A stretch of DNA of 64,000 nt from the NCBI RefSeq assembly GCF_021603585.1, contig NZ_BQHI01000015.1, forward strand, positions 1 through 64,000, written 5' to 3'. Below are positions 40,166-49,196 of the stretch, piece by piece. Both the position numbers and the translations under genes were made by a program. Numbering within the stretch: the first letter of the stretch is position 1; every line of letters begins with the position of its first letter. The stretch comes from Pseudomonas sputi (lineage in GTDB: Bacteria; Pseudomonadota; Gammaproteobacteria; Pseudomonadales; Pseudomonadaceae). The notes beneath the pieces are model-generated. The model made no database searches and was not told the DNA's origin. It saw nothing but the letters and a program-made list of their open reading frames with translations.

Positions 40166-42244
40166 CTACTCGGTAATCTTCCCGAAGTTGCGGTAGAACA
40201 TGTCCCCTTCACGGCTGTCGGTCATGGAGTGCAGCTGGAAGCTGCGGTTGAGCCGCGCGCCACCGTCACGGGTCAGCGGCGCCCACACCAGGTTGGCGCG
40301 GCGCATGGTCGACATGCTCATCATTTCGTCGAACGGAATCGACAGGTACAGGCCCTTGTCGAAACTACCCTCGCCATACTCGGCGCTGCCGGCGGAGGTG
40401 ATCGTCGCCCAGGCGCCAAAGCGCACGCCGTTGAAGAACTCGCGGGAGATGTCCACCGTGCCGCCAAAGTCGCCCGCCAGGTAACGCCCGACGCTGACCG
40501 CGGCCAGCGTGTCGAACGGCAGATCGGTATAGCCGGTGATGTGGCCGGTCCAGACCGAGTAATCACGCAGGCCGAACCCCTGGTCGAATTCACGCTGACG
40601 CACGTAGTTCAGGTCCGCACCGATCGACCAGCGCTTGCCGGTCGGACGAAACAGCACCTCGCCCCCGACCCCGGCGAACATCGATTCCAGATAACCGCCG
40701 TAAACCATGCCGTACAAATCCTTGTCCAGTTGCTCGGCGTGGCTGACCTGAAACAGCGGCATGGTGGTGTCCGACGTGGTCAGGTACTGACGCAAGTCGG
40801 TGCGCACACGCGGCAGGCCGCTGGGTGCGTCGTAGCTGAACTTGTCGAAGTTGTTGATCAGGTTCTGACTGAGCAAACCGTTCCACCAGGTGTTGCGGTT
40901 GAAGCGATACTCGGCGTCCAGGTCGGCAGTGAACTGATAGAGCAAGCCATCGGGACCGCCGACGTTCTGTTTGAAGCCCAGGCCGACGCCGTAATTGAAG
41001 TGCTGCGGCGCTTCGGTATAGAGGGTTTTCTCGTTGCGCGGCATCGCCGGATTGATCTCGGTGGTGCGGTGCAGCGATTGGAGCGGTTCCTCGTTGTTGA
41101 TCACTTCGCGGAAGGTCTGGCGAGGCACGCTGGTTTCTTCCAGCGGCAGGTCGTAGCGCTTGTTGACCACGGTGAACCAGTCGATGTCGTCGTTGACGCT
41201 GTTGTCGAGAATCCGGCTCGCACGGCCAACCGCCTTGGGCGAATGGAAATAGCGCTGCTGCTCGCCGTACACGATCAGTTCGGAATCGCGCTGGGTGATG
41301 CGCTCGACCTTGTAGCCGGCGTTCTGCTGCAAGCGCCGGGATACGTCGGCCCAGTTGACCTCTTCCATCTTCGTGCTCGGAGCCTTCGCCGGCAGCGGTT
41401 CGGCCGGTGGGTCGAAGGTTTTGGCCGGGGCCTTGCGACTGACGAAATTGGTGTGGAACGTGATGCCAAACATCGCCGTGTTGCCGCGCTCCCAGGCCGC
41501 GCTCACATCGACGGAATCAGTCACCTTGAACACCGCACCGAGGTTGATCGGCGAGTCCTGTTTGATGATGTTGTCCTTGGGCTCGTGCTTGTAGTCGTTG
41601 CCTTCGTATTCGAGTTTCAGGCTGAGGCGATCCCAGGGTGTCTGGTAACTCACGCCACCGAAAAACGATGGCTTGCCGCGAAAGTACGAGCCGGCGTTGA
41701 CGTCACCGGTGCCTTCCAGATCAGGGCGGGTGTTGAAGCGGTCACTGATCGAACCCAGCGGGTTGTCGACATCGCCGCGATTGCCGATGTAACCCCAGGC
41801 AATGCCGGCACTGAAATCAAAGTTGTCATAACGCTTGTTGGCCACGAAGAATTCACTGGCAAACAAACCGGTACCGCCGATGTCTCGAAAGCCCAGCGCC
41901 ACTTCCGGCGCCCAGTGGCTTTCCTGCCACAGCCGGACCTTGGCGTCGACCGCCTTGTCCTTATAGCTCTGGCTGCCGCTCAGCGCTTCGGAACCGTACG
42001 GACGGTTGGTGATGGCGGTGTAGCGAAACGAACCTTCCAGCCAGTCGAGCGGCTGCAACGAAACGCTGTAGCGGCTGTACGGTTCGGTGCGGTTGGCGTT
42101 GACGCTCAACTCACCGGCGGGCGACATGCGCGCGGTCGGGGTCTGCAACAGACCGACGCCGCCGAAGTCATTCTGGGTAATGCGTGGCTCGGCATGCACC
42201 AGGCCACACGGCAATAACAACACAGCTGCAAAACGCAAATTCAA
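40166..42244 (-). CDS. yjbH: YjbH/GfcD-like outer-membrane exopolysaccharide protein
   Basis: The protein has 692 residues with a signal peptide (about 1-18, cut after VHA). The mature protein begins EPRITQNDFGGVGLLQTPTARMSPAGELSVNANR, the start of the YjbH/GfcD family, and is built of amphipathic beta strands that should form two barrels. Aromatic-rich strand ends are frequent, and the end RNFGKITE is normal. In E. coli it belongs to the group 4 capsule/Yjb system for polymer release. It is the last gene of the module, overlapping gfcC by ATGA. Confidence 0.87.
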   Translation of the reverse strand: MNLRFAAVLLLPCGLVHAEPRITQNDFGGVGLLQTPTARMSPAGELSVNANRTEPYSRYSVSLQPLDWLEGSFRYTAITNRPYGSEALSGSQSYKDKAVDAKVRLWQESHWAPEVALGFRDIGGTGLFASEFFVANKRYDNFDFSAGIAWGYIGNRGDVDNPLGSISDRFNTRPDLEGTGDVNAGSYFRGKPSFFGGVSYQTPWDRLSLKLEYEGNDYKHEPKDNIIKQDSPINLGAVFKVTDSVDVSAAWERGNTAMFGITFHTNFVSRKAPAKTFDPPAEPLPAKAPSTKMEEVNWADVSRRLQQNAGYKVERITQRDSELIVYGEQQRYFHSPKAVGRASRILDNSVNDDIDWFTVVNKRYDLPLEETSVPRQTFREVINNEEPLQSLHRTTEINPAMPRNEKTLYTEAPQHFNYGVGLGFKQNVGGPDGLLYQFTADLDAEYRFNRNTWWNGLLSQNLINNFDKFSYDAPSGLPRVRTDLRQYLTTSDTTMPLFQVSHAEQLDKDLYGMVYGGYLESMFAGVGGEVLFRPTGKRWSIGADLNYVRQREFDQGFGLRDYSVWTGHITGYTDLPFDTLAAVSVGRYLAGDFGGTVDISREFFNGVRFGAWATITSAGSAEYGEGSFDKGLYLSIPFDEMMSMSTMRRANLVWAPLTRDGGARLNRSFQLHSMTDSREGDMFYRNFGKITE

Positions 42245-43005
42245 CGAACCACCTCAGCCAACTGCGTGGCAATCAATTCGGCCAACTGCTGATTCAGTTC
42301 AGGGACAGGCGGATCCAGATCATCGTTTTTCACCGGCACCAGAATCTTGCTGCCGGCCACGGGTATCTGCCCGCTCTCGCGGTTCCAGTGGGCGATGCCG
42401 ACCCGCCGCGATTCGCCGTTGGGCTGGATCAGCCACAGGTAATCGGCATCGGCGTCGGCCTCCAGCAACGTGCAGCCCTGCAGGTATTCGCGGGCCTCCT
42501 GCAACGGCTGATAAGGCAAGCGGCACGGCTCGGCGACGGCGCCCAGCACTTCGACTTCGTCGACCCGTTTCGGGTAGATCAGTTGATCGCCATCGTCGAG
42601 ACGGATGTTGCGGGCGAAGCCGACTTCCACCGCCACCGGATCGAGATCGGCGATCTGCCGCCCGGTCACCGGCATCTGCCGGACCTGCTCGGCCAGACGC
42701 TGGGCCAGCGCCGCCCGACTCGGCTTGTCGAACAGCATGGCCATACGCCGCAGCACATCCAGATCGAACAGCACGCCGACCTTCAGTCGCGTCTGTTCTT
42801 CCAGCAGCGACTGGCGCAACAGGACGCCCGCCAGCCAGTAGCCTTCGGCATTCGGCACGGCCTCGCCGATCACATCGCGCAAGCGCCCGCCCGCCGGCAA
42901 TTCGATCGGGCCCGGGTTGGCCACATCACCGCTGACGATCACCGCGGCCTCGCTGGCACCGGCAAGCAACATCAGGCACGCCGAGAGCGCTCTGAGCCGC
43001 TTCAC
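42241..43005 (-). CDS. yjbG: GfcC/YjbG-like periplasmic capsule protein
   Basis: The 254-residue protein has a signal peptide (about 1-21, ending SEA). Two ubiquitin-like SLBB-type domains are suggested by VSGDVANPGPIELPAGGRLRDVIGEAVP near residue 25 and RNIRLDDGDQLIYPKRVDEVEVLGAV near residue 135. The family contributes to export of group 4 capsule beside GfcB and GfcD. ATGA overlaps join it to both neighbours, giving one translational unit. Confidence 0.83.
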   Translation of the reverse strand: MKRLRALSACLMLLAGASEAAVIVSGDVANPGPIELPAGGRLRDVIGEAVPNAEGYWLAGVLLRQSLLEEQTRLKVGVLFDLDVLRRMAMLFDKPSRAALAQRLAEQVRQMPVTGRQIADLDPVAVEVGFARNIRLDDGDQLIYPKRVDEVEVLGAVAEPCRLPYQPLQEAREYLQGCTLLEADADADYLWLIQPNGESRRVGIAHWNRESGQIPVAGSKILVPVKNDDLDPPVPELNQQLAELIATQLAEVVR

Positions 43006-43667
43006 GGGACATGCCTGCGGTCAGGGGTCAATTGCACGATCCTGACCCGCAACTGCGAGGTCAGTTGCTGTTCACTCTGCACAATGAAACCGTCCACCGG
43101 ATCGACCCAGTAACGATTGGTCGCGCGCAGGCCGATGGCCGGCGCGTCAATCTGCTCATCGACACGCAGCACGGAGTATTCCTTGTCGAGAATGTCGAGG
43201 GTTTCCAGGGATTTTCGGGAGAAGCGGCTGTTGACGATGATCCCGACTTCCTGCCCCTTGTAGAGGTCGATCCAGCGGCGGCTGGTGTAACCGTCGGTGA
43301 TGCGATGCAGGCCCTGTTTGAACGGCGAGTCATCGGACAGCCGCGTGCCGTCCAGATCACCCTCCACGCCCAGGCCGACAGTGCGCAGGGCCAGGCCGTC
43401 GCGCATCAGCAACACCTGCTTGCCGGAGGCGACCCAGAACTGCAGGTCCTCACGCTCGCGCACCAGCGCCAGCACCCCGGAGCCGGATGGCGTGGTCAGT
43501 TTGAGCTGGGGATACTTGACCCCGGCCACCTGCTCCGCCGACACATCGAGCTCATCCGGTCCGATGACCGACGCCTTGAGGTTGTTCAACGAAGCGCTCA
43601 TCAGCGGATTGCAGCCACTCAACAACACGGCCGCCATCAGGCACACGCCCACTTTCAACGTTTTCAC
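43002..43667 (-). CDS. yjbF: GfcB/YjbF-like lipoprotein
   Basis: The 221-residue protein has a lipoprotein signal with lipobox LLSGC (Cys19). The mature part contains YPQLKLTTPSGSGVLALVRERED and GLHRITDGYTSRRWIDLYKGQEVGIIVNSRF, the YjbF family pattern. It is an outer-membrane-anchored partner in polymer export. It overlaps yjbG by ATGA and starts 11 bp after the Wza-like stop. Confidence 0.85.
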   Translation of the reverse strand: MKTLKVGVCLMAAVLLSGCNPLMSASLNNLKASVIGPDELDVSAEQVAGVKYPQLKLTTPSGSGVLALVREREDLQFWVASGKQVLLMRDGLALRTVGLGVEGDLDGTRLSDDSPFKQGLHRITDGYTSRRWIDLYKGQEVGIIVNSRFSRKSLETLDILDKEYSVLRVDEQIDAPAIGLRATNRYWVDPVDGFIVQSEQQLTSQLRVRIVQLTPDRRHVP

Positions 43668-43678
43668 AGTCGGCGGCC

Positions 43679-44794
43679 TTATTTGCTGTTGTTACTGTAT
43701 TCGCTCCAGTTCTTCGCAGCGGAAGCCCCGGTCCCGACAATCGATGCCGACGGCACCAACTGGCTGATCAGGCGGTTCCAGCGAGTCACGTTGGCAGGCC
43801 CGACATAGACCACGTCCTGGGGTCGCACTTCGAAGTGCGAAGCGAGCGCCATGGCGGTCGGCGACTCGGCTTCCAGTTGGTAGATTTTCGCCGGCTCCAC
43901 GTCGAGGTTTTCGACCCCGCGAATCACGTACACGGCGTTGCCGTTGGAGGTGGTCTGGCTCAAGCCGCCGACCGAGCCGAGCACGTCGGACAGGTTCATG
44001 GTGGCGGTCTTGAAACTCAGCGCACGGGGCTGGTTGACCTCGCCCATCACGTAGATGCGCTTGTTGTCGTTGTACGGCAGATACAGCTGATCGCCCCCCT
44101 TGAGGTAGACGTTCTGCAATTCGGAATCCTGCTGATTGAGGGCGTCGAGATTGAGCGAATAGACCCGCCCGTTGCGCGTCAGCATCAGCCCGGACAGGTC
44201 GGCATTGTTGGTATCGACACCGGCCGAACCGAGGGCTTCGACCACGCTCAGCGGGTTGGTCGAAATCGCCTGGGGACCGGCCTTGGTCACGGCGCCCGAG
44301 ACCACGACTTTCTGGCTGGCGAACCGCAGCACCGCGACATCCACTTGCGGCTCGGCAATGAACGCCGAGAGACGTTGCTCGATATCCGAACGCAGTTGCT
44401 GGATGGTTTTGCCGGCGGCCTGGACTTCCTTGATGTACGGGTAATACAGCGTGCCGTCGGAACGCACCAGACGACCGTTGGCGTCGATCTGCTGTTGCGC
44501 ACCCGAGGGAGCGGTCAGCTCGGGGTGATCCCAGACCGTGATGTACAACACATCGTTGCTGCCGATGCGGTATTCGGCCGGGGTCGCCAACAACTCCGCC
44601 GGCACCGACTCACGCTTGTACGTGGCGCGGTTCATGGCGATTAGTTTGGGGGTGATCTGAATGAGCTCGACCCGGCTGCTTTCGCTGGCGCCCTGGCGGG
44701 TGATGCTACTGGTGCTCAGGTACTGGCCGGGGGAGAACATGCAACCTTGCAAAGCGATACTTGCCAACAATAAAAGAGAAAAACGACGGGTCAT
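43679..44794 (-). CDS. Wza-like polysaccharide export lipoprotein (GfcE-type)
   Basis: The 371-residue protein has a lipobox LQGC (Cys18). A polysaccharide-export domain carries EYRIGSNDVLYITVWDHPELT near residue 75-95, followed by SLBB repeats (VVVSGAVTKAGPQAISTNPLSVVEALGSAG; IYVMGEVNQPRALSFKTATMNLSDVLGSVGG). It ends in a helix suited to the octameric outer-membrane pore. It should pair with the Wzc-like kinase at 54821-57043, which lies in a separate operon. A hairpin separates it from the small gene upstream. Confidence 0.9.
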   Translation of the reverse strand: MTRRFSLLLLASIALQGCMFSPGQYLSTSSITRQGASESSRVELIQITPKLIAMNRATYKRESVPAELLATPAEYRIGSNDVLYITVWDHPELTAPSGAQQQIDANGRLVRSDGTLYYPYIKEVQAAGKTIQQLRSDIEQRLSAFIAEPQVDVAVLRFASQKVVVSGAVTKAGPQAISTNPLSVVEALGSAGVDTNNADLSGLMLTRNGRVYSLNLDALNQQDSELQNVYLKGGDQLYLPYNDNKRIYVMGEVNQPRALSFKTATMNLSDVLGSVGGLSQTTSNGNAVYVIRGVENLDVEPAKIYQLEAESPTAMALASHFEVRPQDVVYVGPANVTRWNRLISQLVPSASIVGTGASAAKNWSEYSNNSK

Positions 44795-44825
44795 AATGGC
44801 ACTACGCTATTCAAGGGCGAATCCA

Positions 44826-44853
44826 AAAACAAAGTCACCCGACTTTCGTCGGG
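44826..44853 (-). terminator. Attenuator-like hairpin between yjbE-like and export genes
   Basis: The stem CCCGAC-GAAA-GTCGGG (44838-44853) is followed on the minus strand by ACTTTGTTTTT. Partial termination here would give more of the small protein at 44885 than of the export proteins, as expected for a structural or secreted factor. Confidence 0.65.
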
Positions 44854-44884
44854 CGACCCTGTACTGCACCAACAGAGACTTCAG

Positions 44885-45121
44885 TTAGTTGTGCGTGCCG
44901 GTTGTACCCGTGGTACCGGTGGTACCCGTTGTACCGCCGTTGGCACTTCCACCACTGTTGGACGCCGCGACAGCACTGGCGACCATGGCAGTACTGGCAG
45001 CGGGCGCTGTAGAAGCCGCAACACTGCCAGATACATTGGTCACTGCTGTAAGCGGCGCTTCAGCTGCGGATGCCCAGTTGCTCAACATCGTCAACAGGGC
45101 AATCGCCATCACTTTTTTCAT
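44885..45121 (-). CDS. yjbE: YjbE/GfcA-like small Ala/Ser/Thr/Gly-rich secreted protein
   Basis: The 78-residue protein has a signal peptide (about 1-19, MKKVMAIALLTMLSNWASAA). The mature part is almost only Ala, Ser, Val, Thr and Gly, and ends in four Gly-Thr-Thr units before GTHN. YjbE/GfcA proteins in enterobacteria are equally short and low in complexity and head the same operon. The role is unclear. AGGAG lies just before ATG 45121. The DNA of the repeat is a set of GGTACC-like triplet units, prone to slippage. Confidence 0.75.
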   Translation of the reverse strand: MKKVMAIALLTMLSNWASAAEAPLTAVTNVSGSVAASTAPAASTAMVASAVAASNSGGSANGGTTGTTGTTGTTGTHN

Positions 45122-45348
45122 ATCAACTCCTTTCTAACATCGCACCTGAACATCGGGTGCTGGTTAGAGGTGGTAGAGTTCAAGTCGCAAAAAGCGCGAA
45201 CATGATCCGTTGTTCTTTCACAGTCTTACCCAACTGATAAAAGTCGAACGGCAGGTTTATATCTACGGACTTGCAAAAGGCATTGCCAGTCTAATTTCCC
45301 GACGATATCTAACAACCTGACTGAAACTAACATTGCACTAAAACGCCA

Positions 45349-46365
45349 TCATCCCTGATAACCCCGGGGATGATTCGATTGCCAGCGCCAGGTATCGGTG
45401 ACCATGTCCTGCAAGTTGCGCGTGGCTTTCCAGCCGAGCTCTTTTGCCGCCTTGGAGGCGTCGGCCCAGCTCTCGGCAATGTCCCCGGACCGCCGTGGCA
45501 TCACCCGGTAAGGCACCGGCTGCCCACAGGCCTGTTCGAAAGCCCGCAGCACCTGCAACACGCTGTAGCCGTCGCCGGTGCCGAGGTTCCAGGTATGAAT
45601 GCCGGTGCGCCCGGCGATGGTTTGCAGGGCTTTCAGGTGCCCGTCCGCCAGGTCGACGACGTGGATGTAGTCACGCACGCCGGTGCCGTCGACGGTCGGG
45701 TAATCGTCGCCGAAGATCGACAATTCCTTGAGGCTGCCGACCGCCACCTGGCTGATGTAAGGCACCAGATTGTTGGGGATGCCGTTGGGGTCCTCGCCCA
45801 TCATGCCGCTGTGATGGGCACCGATCGGGTTGAAGTAGCGCAGCAGCGCAATGCTCCAGCGCGGTTCGGACTGACACAGGTCGCGCAGCACGTTCTCGAC
45901 GATCAGCTTGGACTGGCCGTAGGGATTGGTCGGAGTGCCGGTCGGGAAATCCTCGCGGATCGGCATCTGCTCAGGCTCGCCGTAGACCGTGGCGGACGAG
46001 CTGAACACCAGCCGGAACACCCCCGCCGCTGCCATCGCCTGGCACAGCGTGATGCTGCCGCTGACGTTGGTTTCGTAGTATTCGAGCGGCTTGCGCACGC
46101 TTTCACCCACGGCCTTTAGCCCGGCGAAATGCAGCACGGCATCAATGGCGTGCTGCTGGAAAATCCGGTCCAGCAAGGCCCGGTCACAGACATCCCCGCG
46201 AATCATCAGCGCACTTTTGCCGCAAATGGCTTCCACCGCGTGCAAGGCGGCGTCGCTGCTGTTGCAAAGATTATCCAGAACTACAACTTCATAACCTGCT
46301 TCAAGTAGTGCAAGTGTGGTGTGCGAGCCGATATAGCCGGCGCCACCCGTTACCAGAATCTTCAT
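45349..46365 (-). CDS. galE: UDP-glucose 4-epimerase
   Basis: The protein has 338 residues from ATG 46365 (MKILVTGGAGYIGSHT). The NAD-binding GGAGYIGS, catalytic SSSATVYG (Ser/Thr near 123) and YGQSK (Tyr/Lys near 149-153) are all present. It makes UDP-galactose from UDP-glucose. It lies divergently from galU, so both nucleotide-sugar genes flank one regulatory region. The frame is open for four more codons upstream. Confidence 0.95.
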   Translation of the reverse strand: MKILVTGGAGYIGSHTTLALLEAGYEVVVLDNLCNSSDAALHAVEAICGKSALMIRGDVCDRALLDRIFQQHAIDAVLHFAGLKAVGESVRKPLEYYETNVSGSITLCQAMAAAGVFRLVFSSSATVYGEPEQMPIREDFPTGTPTNPYGQSKLIVENVLRDLCQSEPRWSIALLRYFNPIGAHHSGMMGEDPNGIPNNLVPYISQVAVGSLKELSIFGDDYPTVDGTGVRDYIHVVDLADGHLKALQTIAGRTGIHTWNLGTGDGYSVLQVLRAFEQACGQPVPYRVMPRRSGDIAESWADASKAAKELGWKATRNLQDMVTDTWRWQSNHPRGYQG

Positions 46366-46744
46366 AGCGCGGTCCATAGTGGGAAAAGTGCCAACTCGCG
46401 TGTCAAGCGCTGTTTGTTTAATGTGTGTCTTGATTCACACAAACAGGGCGACAACAACCAGAAACAAAAACAGTTCAATCACTGGCTATAAATATTTTTA
46501 CAAGCCAAACTGTATTGCCTGGTACTTATTAGCACTCCCGCGCAGTCATCACTATCAACAGATGCCGACTAAAAATAACCAATAACCGTTAACCCGACAT
46601 CTCATAACATTGTCGTGTTTTACACTCATTGCTATTTGCCACTCATCTCCCGAGTCAGGTATTAAAGTACAGCTTCAATAACTTGCAACTTTTCGTTATT
46701 GCAATAAACGATGGCAGTGCGCCATGAATGACCAGGAAACTTTT
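46366..46744. other. 379-bp divergent region between galE and galU
   Basis: AT-rich, no gene. It must hold promoters for both genes. A dyad ATGGC-N5-GCCAT is at 46711-46725, 20 bp before the galU start. No terminator was seen. Confidence 0.45.
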
Positions 46745-47578
46745 ATGATCCGTAAATGTTTGTTCCCCGCTGCCGGTTATGGCACGCGTTTCTTGCCGGC
46801 CACCAAAGCCATGCCCAAGGAAATGCTGCCGATCGTCAACAAACCGTTGATCGAATACGCCGTCGAAGAAGCACGGGATGCCGGCCTGCAACACATGGCC
46901 ATCGTTACCGGACGGGGCAAGCGCGCACTGGAAGACCACTTCGACATCAGCTACGAACTCGAACACCAGATTCGCGGCACCGAGAAAGAGAAGTTCCTGG
47001 CCGGCACTCGCGAGTTGATCGACACCTGCACCTTCTCCTACACCCGTCAGGTGGAAATGAAAGGCCTGGGCCACGCGATTCTCAGCGGTCGTCCGCTGAT
47101 CGGCGACGAGCCGTTCGCCGTGGTGCTGGCGGACGACCTGTGCCTGAACCTGGAAGGCGACGGCGTGCTCACGCAGATGATCGAGCTCTACAGGAAATTC
47201 CGCTGCTCGATCGTCGCCATCCAGGAAGTCCCGCGCGACCAGACCCACAAGTACGGCGTGATCGCTGGCGAGGCAATTTCCGAGGGCATCTACCGGGTCA
47301 ACCACATGGTGGAAAAACCGGCCCCGCAAGACGCGCCGTCGAACCTGGCGATCATCGGTCGCTACATCCTCACGCCCGACATCTTCGACCTGATCGCCGA
47401 CACCGAGCCAGGCAAGGGCGGCGAAATCCAGATCACCGACGCCCTGATGAAACAGGCGCAGAACGGTTGCGTGCTGGCCTACAAATTCAAGGGCCTGCGC
47501 TTCGACTGCGGCGACGCCGAGGGTTACCTGCAGGCGACCAACTTCTGCTACGAAAACGTTTACCTGAAGGGCCGCTGA
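46745..47578 (+). CDS. galU: UTP-glucose-1-phosphate uridylyltransferase
   Basis: The protein has 277 residues from ATG 46745 (MIRKCLFPAAGYGTRFLPATKAMPKEMLP), preceded by AGGAAAC. The nucleotide-binding AAGYGTRFLPATKAMPKEMLPIV and VEEARDAGL are intact, as are VVLADDLC near residue 130 and GDAEGYLQA near 260. It makes UDP-glucose, the precursor for GalE and for the glucose transferase at 38529. An in-frame ATG 21 bp upstream is less likely. Confidence 0.95.
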   Translation: MIRKCLFPAAGYGTRFLPATKAMPKEMLPIVNKPLIEYAVEEARDAGLQHMAIVTGRGKRALEDHFDISYELEHQIRGTEKEKFLAGTRELIDTCTFSYTRQVEMKGLGHAILSGRPLIGDEPFAVVLADDLCLNLEGDGVLTQMIELYRKFRCSIVAIQEVPRDQTHKYGVIAGEAISEGIYRVNHMVEKPAPQDAPSNLAIIGRYILTPDIFDLIADTEPGKGGEIQITDALMKQAQNGCVLAYKFKGLRFDCGDAEGYLQATNFCYENVYLKGR

Positions 47579-47624
47579 GCGGCCCCACTGATCCATCGCA
47601 GCACGCACATCCAACGAGGCAACC

Positions 47625-48032
47625 ATGAACATTGCACAACATTCCGCAGAGATTGAACGTGAGGTGGACAACCTCGGGGTGATGAGCTGGTTATCCCGCC
47701 ATCAGCCATTGCCCAGCGCCAACGGCCCGTGGCTGGGCACCCTGCTGCTGGTCGATCGCATCGGCGTGTTTCCCTCCTCCGGGGACATACGCCGACCGAT
47801 GCGCGATCCCTGGCCCCTGCTCGCCCACCTGAAACGGATCTACGGCGAACAGGCGCTGGAGGTCGATGACCGCGACGGCCTGAAGATGATTTTCAGCGAC
47901 TGGCGATTTCGGGTGCGGATCTGCTGCAACGAACCGGTGATCATCGTCAACGTGGAAACCCGCTGCGTGACGCAGTTGATGCCGCAGAAAACCGCAGAGC
48001 TGCTGAGCCATCTGGATCTGTTCGACAACTGA
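47625..48032 (+). CDS. Stand-alone phosphomannomutase C-terminal-like domain
   Basis: The protein has 135 residues. From about residue 45 to the end it aligns by eye with the C-terminal domain of ManB/CpsG: GVFPSSGDIRRPMRDPW, DDRDGLKMIFSDWRF, NEPVIIVNVETR and MPQKTAELLSHL. The phosphate loop, normally RSSNTEP, reads RICCNEP (98-104), and the Arg that follows in the enzyme is Val. The catalytic serine domain is absent. It cannot be a mutase and may bind a sugar phosphate or another protein. It lies 46 bp after galU. Confidence 0.7.
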   Translation: MNIAQHSAEIEREVDNLGVMSWLSRHQPLPSANGPWLGTLLLVDRIGVFPSSGDIRRPMRDPWPLLAHLKRIYGEQALEVDDRDGLKMIFSDWRFRVRICCNEPVIIVNVETRCVTQLMPQKTAELLSHLDLFDN

Positions 48033-48035
48033 CCG

Positions 48036-49184
48036 CTACTTCGAGGTCTCGCCACACTGGTCCTGTGGCGAGACCTTTTGCTGTCCGCCCACGACCCAAC
48101 GATAGAAGTAATCGGCAATCACCCGCCCGCCCGTGGCCGGTAGCGGATGAATCTTGTCCGGCCCGATCATGGCCGCGGCGTAGCCTTTGACGTCCGTGCC
48201 GAACGCGCATTGCAGATTGGCATAACCCAGATGCTGCTCACGGGCCCAGGGCTCGATGACCTGCGCATAAGCCGACATCGGATACGCGCTGGAGCGGGTG
48301 GTGTCCTGACGCAGGATCAGGTTGATGCTCGCCGCCGGTTGAATCTCGCGGAGCATGCCGACCAGCCCCTGAACGTTATTCAGATACTGCTCGGGCTTCA
48401 CGCCAAAACCCTGGTCGTTGCCACCGAGCATGATCAGGTAAATGTCGGCGGGAATCTTCGACACCACGGTTTTCCACTGCGCCTGCCAGCGCGCATCGTC
48501 GTGGTAGAAATCTGCGGACGCTGCGCCGGACGCGGCCAGTTTCGATACCCGAACGCCGTTCTGATCGTTGCTCAGCCACAGGCCGAACAGCGTCGGCGCG
48601 CCCTTCAGCACTTCCAGTCTGAAGGCCCAATCGGTCGCTGCCGATGTGCCGGACAGCGGAACTTCCTGAACGCCCTCGCCCGCGAGTTTCAACGGCTGCC
48701 AGTCGGCGGAGGGCGACCAGCGATAACGCAACTCACTGGACTCACCGTTGCCGAGGTAGAGCAGTTTCGCCTGAGTGACCTCGGTGTTGATGGCAGGCGT
48801 CGGGCTGGCCTCGACTTGCAGCCAGGCGCCGGGCCGGCCGGTGACCGTGCGGCTGTCGGGGCTGGCCTGCCCGAGGCCGGACACCTGCCAGTCGCCGCCG
48901 AAGTATTTCTCGCTGCTGCGGGTGTACTTGAAGTGCGTGCCGCCCAGCGCTGCGCCGTGGTTGAAGCCGACATAACCCGGCCCGGCAAACCCGACTTCAC
49001 CGGCCACCCGCTGCACCAGTCTGTTCAGGTAGAAATCCTGCCCGGCGCTGTAACTGTCGCCGATCACCGAGATCGACAACACCTTGCCGACCTTGCCCTC
49101 GCGCCACTGGCCAAACCGTTCGCGAGCGTCACCGATTTGCACCACCGACGCCGCCACCGGCGGCACATCATCAACAGCCAACAT
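48036..49184 (-). CDS. SGNH/GDSL-type hydrolase-like protein
   Basis: The protein has 382 residues from ATG 49184, preceded by GGAAGCG. The SGNH pattern is present: block I ISVIGDSYSAGQDFY (Ser near 45), a Gly block, Asn block MLGGNDQGFG near 255, and a C-terminal GPDKIHPLPATGG with the Asp/His pair near 355. It is likely to add or remove acyl groups on a sugar. It follows the membrane acyltransferase by 12 bp. No clear signal peptide was seen, so the location is uncertain. Confidence 0.77.
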   Translation of the reverse strand: MLAVDDVPPVAASVVQIGDARERFGQWREGKVGKVLSISVIGDSYSAGQDFYLNRLVQRVAGEVGFAGPGYVGFNHGAALGGTHFKYTRSSEKYFGGDWQVSGLGQASPDSRTVTGRPGAWLQVEASPTPAINTEVTQAKLLYLGNGESSELRYRWSPSADWQPLKLAGEGVQEVPLSGTSAATDWAFRLEVLKGAPTLFGLWLSNDQNGVRVSKLAASGAASADFYHDDARWQAQWKTVVSKIPADIYLIMLGGNDQGFGVKPEQYLNNVQGLVGMLREIQPAASINLILRQDTTRSSAYPMSAYAQVIEPWAREQHLGYANLQCAFGTDVKGYAAAMIGPDKIHPLPATGGRVIADYFYRWVVGGQQKVSPQDQCGETSK

Positions 49185-49196
49185 CAATCGCTTCCT

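Noticed and set aside
40229-42217. A 662-codon plus-strand frame opposite yjbH
   Set aside because: Antisense shadow of a clear outer-membrane protein gene with signal peptide and coupled neighbours.
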